A stretch of 64,000 nucleotides of DNA from an uncultured Eubacteriales bacterium (GTDB lineage: Bacteria; Bacillota; Clostridia; Christensenellales; CAG-314): assembly GCA_949289125.1 (NCBI GenBank), contig CASEME010000018.1, positions 1 through 64,000 on the forward strand, in the 5' to 3' direction. The translations under genes were made by a program, and so were the position numbers. How positions within the stretch are numbered: position 1 is the stretch's first letter; each line of letters starts with the position of its first letter. Below, piece after piece: positions 8,997 through 17,016 of the stretch. The notes under the pieces were generated by a model that worked only from the letters and a program-made list of their open reading frames with translations, did no database searches and had not been told where the DNA came from.

Positions 8997-10475
8997 TTAC
9001 TGCGGAATATCGTTTTGAAACAGCACTACAGTATTGGACTTGTAATACTGTGAAGCCATTTTTACTGCATGATTGAGCGAATTGGCAGTAAGTACTGTTT
9101 TGCAGCCTGCACGCTCTGCGCCCGATACTATGTTGTTGCTGTTGACGCCTGTTGCTATCACCACATCACAACTTTTGCCCAACAATTCGCCCGCCTTTGT
9201 ATTGAGAAAGGCAGTCTGTTTGCCACACTCTACAATGCCCTGTGCCACCACAATTTTGAAGTCGGATAAATAATCGAGTGTTGCACAACAACGCGCTATG
9301 CCCTCAATATTGGCGTTGTAGCCGTCGTCAATGACAGTAAGCGTGCCGTTGCGAATGACAGACATGCGATGCGGTATCTGCTGTAGGTGTTGACAGCGTT
9401 GTGTCAAATCGTCCAAACTGTTGCCCAGAGCTACGCACATTGCAATAGCTACCGCCACATTGTCGGCATTGGCAACACCCAACAGCGGTATAGTAAAGTT
9501 GTAGGTTACGTGGTATGCGGTAAGTTGCATTTCCGTACCGTCTGCGGTTATGTTTTGCACTGTATGGCAAAAGTCGTCGCTTTGTGTGATAACAATATTA
9601 CACTTGCAGATATTTGCCAATTTGCGCACTTCGTGGTCGGCACCGTTGAGTACAGCGCAACCGTCCGATCCAATACAGCTTAGCAATTTGCTTTTTTCTT
9701 TTACAATATTGTCAAAATTTCTGAACGTACTGAGATGCTGAGGGGCAAGCCCTGTAAGTATTGCATGATTGGGACACACCAACTTGCACAGCCGGGCGAT
9801 ATCTCCCTTACGGCGTGCGCCCATCTCGGCAATAAAGTATTGGATATGGTCGCTATCCAGACCACCGCCATTGACAAAGCGAGCAATACCCATAGGCGTG
9901 TTGCAACTGTCGGGAGTTGCTATACTATTGTCCAAAAGTTGCGACAAGATAAGTTTGACAGATGTCTTGCCATAACTGCCTGTAATACCTATTATTTGCA
10001 TACCTTCAGCTTGCTTTTTGGCAATTTTTTTGCGTGCTTTGTTGAAGTAATATTGATACACTGCCAATTCGTAAGGCAATGTGATTAGCCACGCTACCAA
10101 TACGGCAAAAGGTAGCAACAGACACACTGCAAAATAGGGCATACACCACGTCATACCGTAGCAAGCAAAGCAACTGAACACCACAAGGCGGATTGCTCTA
10201 TTAGTAAACACCAAACGCGGTTTGGTAAAATGCAATATGTACACAAAGGACAGCGTAAGTGCCAACGCACATGCCAACAACGGCGTCCACTGCCATTTGC
10301 TCCATTGTACAAAATACAATATAGCACCAAGTATAACTATACTTGCATAATAGGGAGAGTACAGCAGTTTGTAATATCCTCTTTGCGGCATATAGCCTAT
10401 TGTCTGCAACAAGCGAATGCAAGGCATAGCGGCAGCAGTAAAGCACACTGCTACAACAATATCTACATATTGCAT
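8997..10475 (-). CDS. murF: MurF-like UDP-MurNAc-tripeptide--D-Ala-D-Ala ligase with membrane N-terminus
   Basis: 492 aa. Residues from about 160 on form a Mur ligase: P-loop GITGSYGKTSVK, AEMGARRKGDI, HLSTF, and the C-terminal domain with VIDDGYNAN. The first about 140 residues carry roughly five hydrophobic segments (for example near 5-23, 42-58, 64-82, 91-108 and 113-135) in place of the usual substrate-binding domain, so the enzyme is predicted to be membrane-anchored. ATG 10475 follows AGGAGGTGTAGT, 1 nt after the hydrolase stop. The ddl gene downstream makes its co-substrate. A MurT-like ligase is less likely because the DDGYNAN motif is MurF-like. Confidence 0.85.
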   Translation of the reverse strand: MQYVDIVVAVCFTAAAMPCIRLLQTIGYMPQRGYYKLLYSPYYASIVILGAILYFVQWSKWQWTPLLACALALTLSFVYILHFTKPRLVFTNRAIRLVVFSCFACYGMTWCMPYFAVCLLLPFAVLVAWLITLPYELAVYQYYFNKARKKIAKKQAEGMQIIGITGSYGKTSVKLILSQLLDNSIATPDSCNTPMGIARFVNGGGLDSDHIQYFIAEMGARRKGDIARLCKLVCPNHAILTGLAPQHLSTFRNFDNIVKEKSKLLSCIGSDGCAVLNGADHEVRKLANICKCNIVITQSDDFCHTVQNITADGTEMQLTAYHVTYNFTIPLLGVANADNVAVAIAMCVALGNSLDDLTQRCQHLQQIPHRMSVIRNGTLTVIDDGYNANIEGIARCCATLDYLSDFKIVVAQGIVECGKQTAFLNTKAGELLGKSCDVVIATGVNSNNIVSGAERAGCKTVLTANSLNHAVKMASQYYKSNTVVLFQNDIPQ

Positions 10476-10476
10476 A

Positions 10477-11208
10477 CTACACCTCCTTGCGGTATGCCGT
10501 CATAGCGTTGATAATACCGCCAAACTGCTTAGCGTGTTGCAAAAATGCAAAATGGTCGCCATTAAGAATTATCAGTTTGCTGTTTTTTATCAGCCTGTTG
10601 TATCGGCGAGCCATCCACAGTGGCGTTTCTTTGTCCGTTTTGCCCCACACAAGCAATACAGGGCACTGTATGCGTTTGGCATAGTAGGACAAATCTTGCT
10701 TGATTACTTTTACAAAGGTGTTGCGCATATTGACAGTTGTCAGATTGTTGTAATCTGTACTGCCGTCATTTTGCAACTTGTTGCAAGACATAAGTTTGAG
10801 TTTGACCAACAACTTTTTGCACTTGTGGATACACTGTTTTGCACTGCGCTTAAATGAAAAACGTCTAAGCCCTGCACCGCCTGTAATGGTAATACTTTTG
10901 ACAATGTGCGGATATGTGCCTGCCAAAAATACCGCTATACGTGCGCCAAAGCTGTGTGCAACTATATGTACGCCATTATCCCACCCACGGCTTACTATAA
11001 AGCGAGCAAGTTGATGACCGTAGTCGGCAACGCAAAAACCTTGTTCGGGCGGGCTTTGACTTTTGCCAAACCCCCACAAGTCTATTGCTACAGTGTGCCC
11101 AACAACGTACTTGCGCACTGCGTCAAATATACTGTTGTCGCACCCCCAACCGTGCAAAAAGAGAAGGACATCTCCGTCCTTCTCTTCTTCGGTAAAGTAA
11201 GTATACAT
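10477..11208 (-). CDS. Alpha/beta hydrolase
   Basis: 243 aa, small hydrolase of the BioH/MhpC-like fold. Motifs are the oxyanion LFLHGWG, nucleophile AHSFGA, acid VWGKTDKETP and histidine GDHFAF. The cap has a basic stretch (KQCIHKCKKLLVKLK). It lies between rimI and murF in a cell-wall/tRNA operon and its stop nearly abuts the murF start, but the substrate cannot be deduced. SD AAGGAT precedes ATG 11208. Confidence 0.8.
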   Translation of the reverse strand: MYTYFTEEEKDGDVLLFLHGWGCDNSIFDAVRKYVVGHTVAIDLWGFGKSQSPPEQGFCVADYGHQLARFIVSRGWDNGVHIVAHSFGARIAVFLAGTYPHIVKSITITGGAGLRRFSFKRSAKQCIHKCKKLLVKLKLMSCNKLQNDGSTDYNNLTTVNMRNTFVKVIKQDLSYYAKRIQCPVLLVWGKTDKETPLWMARRYNRLIKNSKLIILNGDHFAFLQHAKQFGGIINAMTAYRKEV

Positions 11209-11224
11209 TGTACTATCCTTATTA

Positions 11225-11701
11225 CTAAACTAACTTATACAGCATAGTAATGGCATCTCTATTGCCACCTCTGCCGTCATCGGGATAAAAGTTGCGCCTT
11301 GTGCCTGCGGCAACAAAGCCGTACTTGGTGTACAGATTGATTGCGGCAACATTGTCTACAGCAACTTCCAACTCAATTACCGTATTGCCCAAAGTGCGCG
11401 CACTTTCTTTCATCATATCCAACAAAGCCCAAGCAATGCCATGCTTGCGATACTGCGGAAATACTGCTATGTTGGATATTTGCAATTCGTCGGCTACACT
11501 TCTTGCACTTATGTAGCCTGCAAGTTCTGTCCCTAAATTATATGCAAATACTATTGCAAACGTGTTAGCAATTTCTTGGCGCAGTTGACTTTGCGTCCAT
11601 GCACGCCTTCCAAAACATAGCTGCTCAAGCTGAGCTATAGAGCTCAAATAACCCTCACAATTATCCGTGCTAAGTTTTACAATATTGGTAGTTTGCTTCA
11701 T
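11225..11701 (-). CDS. rimI: Ribosomal protein S18 alanine N-acetyltransferase RimI-like (GNAT)
   Basis: 158 aa GNAT acetyltransferase. The acetyl-CoA loop is QYRKHGIA followed by LLDMM, and the C-terminal part has LEVAVDNVAAINLYTKYGF and TRRNFYP, characteristic of RimI, which acetylates the N-terminal Ala of S18 in E. coli. It overlaps tsaB by 4 nt (ATGA), the usual tsaB-rimI pairing in Bacillota. SD is weak, consistent with translational coupling. Confidence 0.88.
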   Translation of the reverse strand: MKQTTNIVKLSTDNCEGYLSSIAQLEQLCFGRRAWTQSQLRQEIANTFAIVFAYNLGTELAGYISARSVADELQISNIAVFPQYRKHGIAWALLDMMKESARTLGNTVIELEVAVDNVAAINLYTKYGFVAAGTRRNFYPDDGRGGNRDAITMLYKLV

Positions 11702-12273
11702 TTTTTCTCGTTATCCTCTGCCTGACTTTTGCGTATATAAAGCGGTACAAGCTGATTGACAAAGTTGCCACTTTGAGCCATCTGCTTTACATAATTTACA
11801 TACACGCTTTGAGGTAATTGAGAGTTGTCACCTTTTGTTGCAGTAGTAGCTTTCGGATCATCATAGGGTATAAGGCAAGGTTGCTCGATACACTTCAGTC
11901 CATTGTATTTGCCATAGTACCAACCGTTGCCGGCGTCGATAATTGCCGCATGTTCCCCCTCTCCCTGTGCAAAAGCAAGCAAATGCAAATTGTCTATTGC
12001 AATAAGTTGTTTGGGACAAGCTCTGTTGTAGCCTTTTGTTGTTGATACGCCTATACGTATGCCGGTAAAACTACCCGGACCTATTGCACAGGCATATAAG
12101 TCGAGTTGGTCAAAAGTAAGCTCTGCCATCTTCAAAGCGTTGCTTACTGTTGTGCACAACAGCTCGCTGTGCGCTGTTTTTGCACCCTTTATAGAGCCGT
12201 CAAATATTTGGTAGCCCTTTACCACTATTACTGTAAGGTCAACTGTGGTAGTATCGATAATCAATGCGTTCAT
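11698..12273 (-). CDS. tsaB: tRNA t6A biosynthesis protein TsaB
   Basis: 191 aa ASKHA-fold pseudo-enzyme that dimerises with TsaD and recruits TsaE for threonylcarbamoyladenosine formation at tRNA position 37. It begins ALIIDTTT and contains AIGPGSFTGIRIGVSTTKG, the family signature. It is somewhat short because the C-terminal half is reduced. SD AGAGGT precedes ATG 12273. Its partner tsaD is not in the window. Confidence 0.9.
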   Translation of the reverse strand: MNALIIDTTTVDLTVIVVKGYQIFDGSIKGAKTAHSELLCTTVSNALKMAELTFDQLDLYACAIGPGSFTGIRIGVSTTKGYNRACPKQLIAIDNLHLLAFAQGEGEHAAIIDAGNGWYYGKYNGLKCIEQPCLIPYDDPKATTATKGDNSQLPQSVYVNYVKQMAQSGNFVNQLVPLYIRKSQAEDNEKK

Positions 12274-12328
12274 ACGCTATACCTCTTACAGGATAATTGT
12301 TATAAATACACTTGTTTTGCACCCAAAG

Positions 12329-12757
12329 CTATGCCTTGTGGTCTATAATTTCTATAATGCGAGTGTCATCGTTGTCGCCTTTTGTAATACGCACTTCTGT
12401 ACAACATTGAGGCAACAGAGCACGCACGTTTTGCCACCACTCAATAAGGGCTACAGCGTTGGGCTCACTGAAGTACTCGTTAATACCCAATGCTTCCGCC
12501 TCATACCAATCTGTAAGACGGTAACAGTCAAAGTGATTGAGCACTATCCTACCGTCTTCGTAACGGTTGTGCAAAGTAAACGTGGGACTTGTAATGACGT
12601 CGTCAATATTAAGTGCCAAAGCAACGCCCTTGACAAAATGTGTTTTACCAGCGCCCAAATCGCCGCTTAACAATATAGTTGCACCGCCTTTTAGAGACTG
12701 TGCCCACTCTTTGGCAAAGCATATTGTATCCTCTACACTGTGGCTAATGTATCTCAT
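12329..12757 (-). CDS. tsaE: tRNA t6A biosynthesis ATPase TsaE
   Basis: 142 aa P-loop ATPase needed for turnover of the TsaBDE complex. Walker A is LSGDLGAGKTHF; ITSPTFTL and HFDCYRL follow, then ALIEWWQNV. I choose ATG 12757 because GGGGG lies 5 nt upstream; starts further 5' add a hydrophobic run outside the family. First gene of the six-gene operon. A hairpin that terminates ribU lies inside its 5'UTR. Confidence 0.9.
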   Translation of the reverse strand: MRYISHSVEDTICFAKEWAQSLKGGATILLSGDLGAGKTHFVKGVALALNIDDVITSPTFTLHNRYEDGRIVLNHFDCYRLTDWYEAEALGINEYFSEPNAVALIEWWQNVRALLPQCCTEVRITKGDNDDTRIIEIIDHKA

Positions 12758-12770
12758 TGTTACCCCCATA

Positions 12771-12810
12771 CAAAACAAAAGGCAAACGAACAAACGTTGT
12801 CCGTTTACCT
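12771..12810 (-). terminator. Terminator of ribU within the tsaE leader
   Basis: Minus strand AGGTAAACG/CGTTTGCCT stem (12780-12810) followed by TTTTGTTTTG. The tsaE promoter (12815-12843) is upstream of it, so the same hairpin lies at the 5' end of the tsaE transcript. Confidence 0.7.
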
Positions 12811-12814
12811 TGAT

Positions 12815-12843
12815 ATTTTACATCAATATTGTTTTTTTTGCAA
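12815..12843 (-). promoter_or_regulatory. Sigma-A-type promoter of the tsaE operon
   Basis: TTGCAA (12843-12838), 17 nt, TAAAAT (12820-12815). Predicted start is near 12808, right at the base of the ribU terminator hairpin. Confidence 0.55.
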
Positions 12844-12871
12844 CAGCTTTGCAAAAAGCCACTGTTCAACA

Positions 12872-13687
12872 TTATTTGTTGTCGCTGTGTGTGTTGGTGT
12901 CTGTTGCCACTTCTACACTGACTGCCACGTCTTGTTTGTCCTTGCCTTCCCAATGCAGTGCTTTGGACAATGGTTTGTACACAAAAAAGGTAATGAGACC
13001 GCAAATAAGACAGCGCAAAATATTGAAAGGAACAACTGCCAAAGGAAGATAGTAGTTGTAAAAATTTGCTTCGGAAGCGTTGGGGTACAAGGAGCTGACC
13101 ATTTTTATTATTGCGTCCATGCCAAACGCTTCTGCATAGAAGGGTATGAGCAAAAATCTGTTGGCTATTACCGCAACTAAAGTTGCACTTACACCGCCTA
13201 CAATAAGACCTACCCAAGCCGAACGTTTGGACTTGTATATTTTGTAAATGGTAGATGAAGGCAGCACAAATGCAATGCCCACCAAAATATCGCCCAACTC
13301 ACCTACGCAAGCAGTAGTAGACCAAAACATCTTGAGACAACACTTTATCACAACAATTAAGCTACCAGCTACAGGTCCCAACGCAAAACCACCCAAGAGA
13401 GCAGGCAGATCGGAAAACTGTATATCGAGAAATGACGGAAAAAGAAACGGTAGCGGAAATTTGACAAACATATACAGTATAAAAGATACTGCTGTAAGCA
13501 CTGCCATAACCGTTATGTTGCCCACATTGAAAAACTTTAGCTTTTTACGTGCACCGTTGACGGTAACATTGACGTTGTTGCTGACATCGGTATTGACGTT
13601 GACATTGTTGACCACAGCAGGCGTTGCCGCAGTTTGGTTGTCGGTTGTGTTGACAGAATTTTCTGTCAGGTTGTCGTTTTGTTGCAT
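12872..13687 (-). CDS. ribU: Riboflavin ECF transporter S component RibU
   Basis: 271 aa substrate-binding membrane subunit of an energy-coupling-factor transporter. A polar N-terminal tail (about 65 residues, Asn/Thr/Val rich) precedes about five or six membrane segments. FPLPFLFPSFLDIQFSDLPA and GFALGPVAG, then IKCCLKM, match RibU. The start is ATG 13687 with AAAGGAGG; a longer frame to 13816 runs into the terminator of the leader. Expression is controlled by the FMN riboswitch at 13843-13964. The shared EcfAAT energising subunits are not in the window. Confidence 0.9.
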   Translation of the reverse strand: MQQNDNLTENSVNTTDNQTAATPAVVNNVNVNTDVSNNVNVTVNGARKKLKFFNVGNITVMAVLTAVSFILYMFVKFPLPFLFPSFLDIQFSDLPALLGGFALGPVAGSLIVVIKCCLKMFWSTTACVGELGDILVGIAFVLPSSTIYKIYKSKRSAWVGLIVGGVSATLVAVIANRFLLIPFYAEAFGMDAIIKMVSSLYPNASEANFYNYYLPLAVVPFNILRCLICGLITFFVYKPLSKALHWEGKDKQDVAVSVEVATDTNTHSDNK

Positions 13688-13718
13688 ATTTTCCTCCTTT
13701 TTTCCTTGTAGGAAACAG

Positions 13719-13756
13719 TGAGAAAAAGAAAAAGCCTTGCGAGTATTCCGCAAGGC
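13719..13756 (-). terminator. Riboswitch-controlled terminator in the ribU leader
   Basis: Stem GCCTTGCG/CGCAAGGC (13756-13734) followed by TTTTTCTTTTT on the minus strand, between the FMN aptamer and the ribU SD: an expression platform for transcription termination. Confidence 0.85.
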
Positions 13757-13842
13757 GTAATCGGCGTAATAAGTTGGCTGTCGGCTAAACGTCTTATGTA
13801 AAAATAGACATTGCACCGTATAGCACTTACAACTGATCCGAC

Positions 13843-13964
13843 AATTCTTTTCCCATCCAGACTATACTGTCGGTGTAGGAATTGCACCTACTCGGCGGCA
13901 AAGGTAATTTTGCCGTTCACGGACTATACCGTCGGTGTGGAATTGCACCACGCCCCAAAGAATG
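13843..13964 (-). ncRNA. FMN riboswitch (RFN element)
   Basis: On the minus strand all the conserved RFN blocks appear in order: GGGGCGTGGTG, AATTCCACACCGACGG, AGTCCGTGA, GTAGGTGCAATTCCTACACC, GACAGTATAGTCTGGATGGG. P1 forms from ATTCTTT and AAAGAAT at the ends. FMN binding is expected to favour the terminator at 13719-13756 and so shut off ribU. Confidence 0.97.
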
Positions 13965-14003
13965 TCAAAGTATTGTAATTGTTGCAGATCGCTCTGCAAT
14001 GCT

Positions 14004-14032
14004 ATTGTAGCACAACTATATGTACTTTGCAA
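14004..14032 (-). promoter_or_regulatory. Promoter of the ribU riboswitch leader
   Basis: TTGCAA (14032-14027), 17 nt, TACAAT (14009-14004) with an upstream TGTGC extension. Leader length would be about 310 nt. Confidence 0.6.
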
Positions 14033-14048
14033 CTGTTTTATGCAACAA

Positions 14049-14524
14049 TTATGCGACGTACAAATCGTCCTCATGCAACATAAGTTTGACAAAAACATAT
14101 AGGCACAATATCAACCAATCGGGAAGTTCTGCTTCTATTTGCACCACATCGGTATGGGCAAGCCTGCCTGCGTCTATACGTCCGCAAAGTTGGTCGTTGA
14201 CAAACAACTGATATTTATTTTGGCAATGGACAATACTTATATTGCTGTTGTCTACCTGACAAGTTGCACTTACCGCGCTTGAAGGACGTATGCCATAGTT
14301 GATATCAAAAGCTACGTTGGCAACAAGTATTTGATTGCCGTTGTGTTCTACAACATAAGTAAGCGGAGCTACCCCTTTCGCTTTACCAAGTACACATTGC
14401 CGTCGGTGTCTTCAATTTGATAATGCCCGTGGGTTAGCAGTTTCTTTTTTACCACCCCTACTACAGTTTTTGTTTGATTGTTACATTGCACAACTTTCCC
14501 GTTAGATATTTTCCACTTTTTCAT
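14049..14524 (-). pseudogene. LURP-one-related/tubby-like protein gene with -1 frameshift
   Basis: ATG 14524 (SD GAGGGG) opens 51 codons that end at TAG 14371-14369. A -1 shift at A-AAG-GGG lets reading continue without a stop to TAA at 14051-14049, giving 158 aa. The second frame has no start codon before its conserved region. The joined protein looks like the small bacterial LURP-one/scramblase fold: HYQIEDTDGNVYLVKRKG, later FVNDQLCGRID, and the family-like C-terminus DWLILCLYVFVKLMLHEDD. It is 12 nt after the chromate transporter pair. It is either a pseudogene or assembly indel in the G4 run, or a programmed frameshift. Confidence 0.7.
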
Positions 14525-14536
14525 AATTTTACCCCT

Positions 14537-15103
14537 CTACAACAAGTATTGAATGACCAAATTAAATGCGCCTGCGCCAAGCATAACGATGACCGGACTG
14601 CACTTTTTGCATTTGCGCAAAACTACAAAGGCTGTTACAAATATTATCAGTGCGCCCAAATCTATGCGTGTTGCGTCTGTGGAAAAACCTTGCTCGCCCC
14701 ACACTGCGTTGATAAAAATAGACAGAGCCGCCGAAGCAATGAGGGCAACAATAGCAGGTTTTAGCCAATGCAACACTATCTGCACAGACTTAAGATTGCC
14801 AAATTTGTTGTACAGCACTGCAAGCGCAGATACAATGATAAGCGCAGGCAATATTGCCCCCAAAGTTGCCACAAGTGCACCCGCTACACCGCCTATGCGC
14901 ATACCTACAAAGGTTGCCGCATTTATAGTGATTGGTCCCGGCGTCATCTCGGCTATAGTTACAAGGTCGGTAAAGTCGGACAACGTAAGCCATTGATACC
15001 CTTCCACAACGTGACTTTGAATAACAGGTATGGCAGCATAACCACCACCTATACTAAACAGTCCCACCTGAACAAACGTCCACAACAGTTGAAAATAAAT
15101 CAT
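14537..15103 (-). CDS. chrA: Chromate transporter, half-size subunit
   Basis: 188 aa CHR-family membrane protein with about six hydrophobic segments. FSIGGGYAAIPVIQ near the N-terminus and the TPGPITINAATFVG motif are typical; the family exports or exchanges oxyanions such as chromate. Half-size CHR proteins work as a pair, and the partner gene immediately upstream overlaps by 4 nt (ATGA). SD AGGAGG precedes ATG 15103. The real physiological anion is unknown. Confidence 0.85.
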   Translation of the reverse strand: MIYFQLLWTFVQVGLFSIGGGYAAIPVIQSHVVEGYQWLTLSDFTDLVTIAEMTPGPITINAATFVGMRIGGVAGALVATLGAILPALIIVSALAVLYNKFGNLKSVQIVLHWLKPAIVALIASAALSIFINAVWGEQGFSTDATRIDLGALIIFVTAFVVLRKCKKCSPVIVMLGAGAFNLVIQYLL

Positions 15104-15891
15104 TGTTTGTCCTCCTCGTTAGTGGTATTGTCTGTCAAGCTGTTGGCAGCTTGTCTTTGGGCGTTGGCATCGCCGTGTGCCTCTGCAAGGTCGTGCACGT
15201 CTTGCTGATTGACAACAAAGTTGTCTGTCTTGGGTGCATTGGTTGTTTGACTGTCGGTGATTGCATCGTTTGTAAGCTGCTGACTATCGGACAAACTTGC
15301 TATGCACTTTGCTTTGCGTGCAGTTAGCGGTATTGCAATAAGACCTATTACAAGACATCCGCCAATTATGTACATTACGTTGAGTTTGACAAAATAGTTG
15401 AGTGCAAAGGCTACCACCATAACAGCTATAGCAAGCGGCTGTTTGTATCTGCCAACATCGGCAATCATTTGCACTACAACGTCAAGTATCACTGCGGCAA
15501 CGCCTGCCTGCATACCTTGCAATACTACGGCTACTATTTCGTTGGTGCGAAAAGCGTCATACGCCAAAGATACAAGCATAATTATGCCCATAGGTGGCAA
15601 TATTGTGCCAAGCACTGCACATACAACGCACAAAACACCGGCTATTTTGTAGCCAAGTAAGATTGATGCATTGACTGCAATAGCCCCCGATGACGACTGC
15701 GCTATGGCAGTAATATCCAACATTTCTTCTTCTTTTATCCATTGCAATTTTGTTACGTACTTTTTGCGCATTAGCGGTACAATTACAAAACCGCCGCCAA
15801 AGGTAAACGCACTTATTACAAAACTACTTATAAACAGCGTCCAGCAACGTTTTGCTTTGCCTTGTGTGTTGTTTTTGCCGTTCTTTCGCAT
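15100..15891 (-). CDS. chrA: Chromate transporter, half-size subunit with polar C-terminal tail
   Basis: 263 aa. The CHR domain occupies about residues 15-195 (FTFGGGFVIVPLM, AQSSSGAIAVNASILLGYK), with about six membrane segments. An unusual hydrophilic tail of about 65 residues rich in Gln, Asn, Asp and Thr follows. SSSGAIAVN replaces the TPGP motif of the partner, the normal asymmetry between paired CHR halves. SD GGGAGAG precedes ATG 15891. It diverges from a LysR regulator that may control the pair. Confidence 0.83.
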   Translation of the reverse strand: MRKNGKNNTQGKAKRCWTLFISSFVISAFTFGGGFVIVPLMRKKYVTKLQWIKEEEMLDITAIAQSSSGAIAVNASILLGYKIAGVLCVVCAVLGTILPPMGIIMLVSLAYDAFRTNEIVAVVLQGMQAGVAAVILDVVVQMIADVGRYKQPLAIAVMVVAFALNYFVKLNVMYIIGGCLVIGLIAIPLTARKAKCIASLSDSQQLTNDAITDSQTTNAPKTDNFVVNQQDVHDLAEAHGDANAQRQAANSLTDNTTNEEDKQ

Positions 15892-15940
15892 AATCTCTCC
15901 CTTAGTTCAACCTTATTTTGCTTTCACCCTATTATACGAC

Positions 15941-15969
15941 TTGCAAATATATTTGTATAATGCTATACT
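15941..15969 (+). promoter_or_regulatory. Promoter of the LysR gene with internal palindrome
   Basis: TTGCAA (15941-15946), 17 nt, TATACT (15964-15969). A 12-bp perfect palindrome CAAATATATTTG (15944-15955) lies in it, and a minus-strand TATAAT (15936-15931) faces the chromate genes, so one site could control both directions. Confidence 0.5.
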
Positions 15970-16013
15970 TTTATAATATATATAGCCTATTAGCTATGAT
16001 AAAGGGGAAAGGT

Positions 16014-16898
16014 ATGACATTGCGCTTATTGAAAATTTTGACTACAGTTTACGAATGCAACAGCATAACAAAAGCGGCAGAAAAGTTGTTTGTTGCCCAA
16101 CCGTCGGTAAGCATTGCTATACAGCAGTTGGAAAACTACTATGAAGTACAGTTGTTTGTACGCAACAACAAACGGCTGGTGCCTACAGAACAATGCAAAT
16201 TGCTATACAACTATGCTAAGCAGACGCTCAAAAGTTTTGAGCTGTTTGAACAAACTGCCACCGAGCACAGAGAAACAGAAAACATAAATATAGGCGCATC
16301 GGTAACTACGGGCAAATACATTGTACCTGCGCTGTTGAGGTATGCAGACGATTTTTTGCCTCTTGTGCGCCTTACCGTCACCATCAACCAACGGCACACC
16401 ATTACCGATATGCTAAAAAAAGGTGAATTGGACATTGCGCTTATTTCCGGTAGTTCGCCCGAAGGCAATTTTGAGGTGCAAACGCTAACACCGGACAGAA
16501 TAGTGATGGTAAAAGGCGTCAACTATCCTCTGCCCGACAAACCAGACTTGCCACTGCTTGCACGACAACGCTGGATTTTGCGCGAACAGGGTAGCGCATC
16601 GCGAGACTTTTGGGAAAAGTATACCAAAGCACACGGCTTTGACATTCAACCATATATAAGCTCGTCAAGTACGCAGATGATAGTACAGTGTATATGCGAC
16701 AATTTGGGGATAGGCGTACTGCCCTACTCTTTGATAAAAAGCAAAATACAACAATGCGAGTTGCAAGAAATAAAACTGTCTGACGAGGTATACCAAAGAC
16801 AGCACCACATCCTTATATCCAAACAGGCCAAAAACAAAAAATATGTTGCGGACTTGGTAGCACAATGTCATAGACTTGCACAAACAATCAACTCGTGA
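16014..16898 (+). CDS. LysR-family transcriptional regulator
   Basis: 294 aa. The N-terminal winged HTH (LRLLKILTTVYECNSITKAA, AQPSVSIAIQQLE) is followed by a periplasmic-binding-like effector domain (ITDMLKKGELDIALISG, REQGSASRDFWEK, GIGVLPYSLI). The last motifs resemble the CysB/YwfK-type subgroup, but the effector is unknown. ATG 16014 has AGGGG 7 nt upstream; the longer frame to 15918 covers the promoter. Divergent from the chromate transporter pair and upstream of the sulfatase operon, which has its own promoter. Confidence 0.9.
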   Translation: MTLRLLKILTTVYECNSITKAAEKLFVAQPSVSIAIQQLENYYEVQLFVRNNKRLVPTEQCKLLYNYAKQTLKSFELFEQTATEHRETENINIGASVTTGKYIVPALLRYADDFLPLVRLTVTINQRHTITDMLKKGELDIALISGSSPEGNFEVQTLTPDRIVMVKGVNYPLPDKPDLPLLARQRWILREQGSASRDFWEKYTKAHGFDIQPYISSSSTQMIVQCICDNLGIGVLPYSLIKSKIQQCELQEIKLSDEVYQRQHHILISKQAKNKKYVADLVAQCHRLAQTINS

Positions 16899-16960
16899 CA
16901 AAAATGAGATATGCGTTGAGATAGACAACAAACGTTTGCATATACAATCAAATTATGATA

Positions 16961-16989
16961 TTGACTAAATATTGCAATCAAACTATAAT
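16961..16989 (+). promoter_or_regulatory. Sigma-A promoter of the sulfatase operon
   Basis: TTGACT (16961-16966), 17 nt, TATAAT (16984-16989), 27 nt before the start codon. Confidence 0.75.
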
Positions 16990-17016
16990 GAATTTATTAA
17001 ATAGAGAGGTAGCAAA

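Noticed and set aside
13666-13887. 73-aa minus frame through the FMN leader
   Set aside because: It covers the riboswitch and terminator, and no SD is present.
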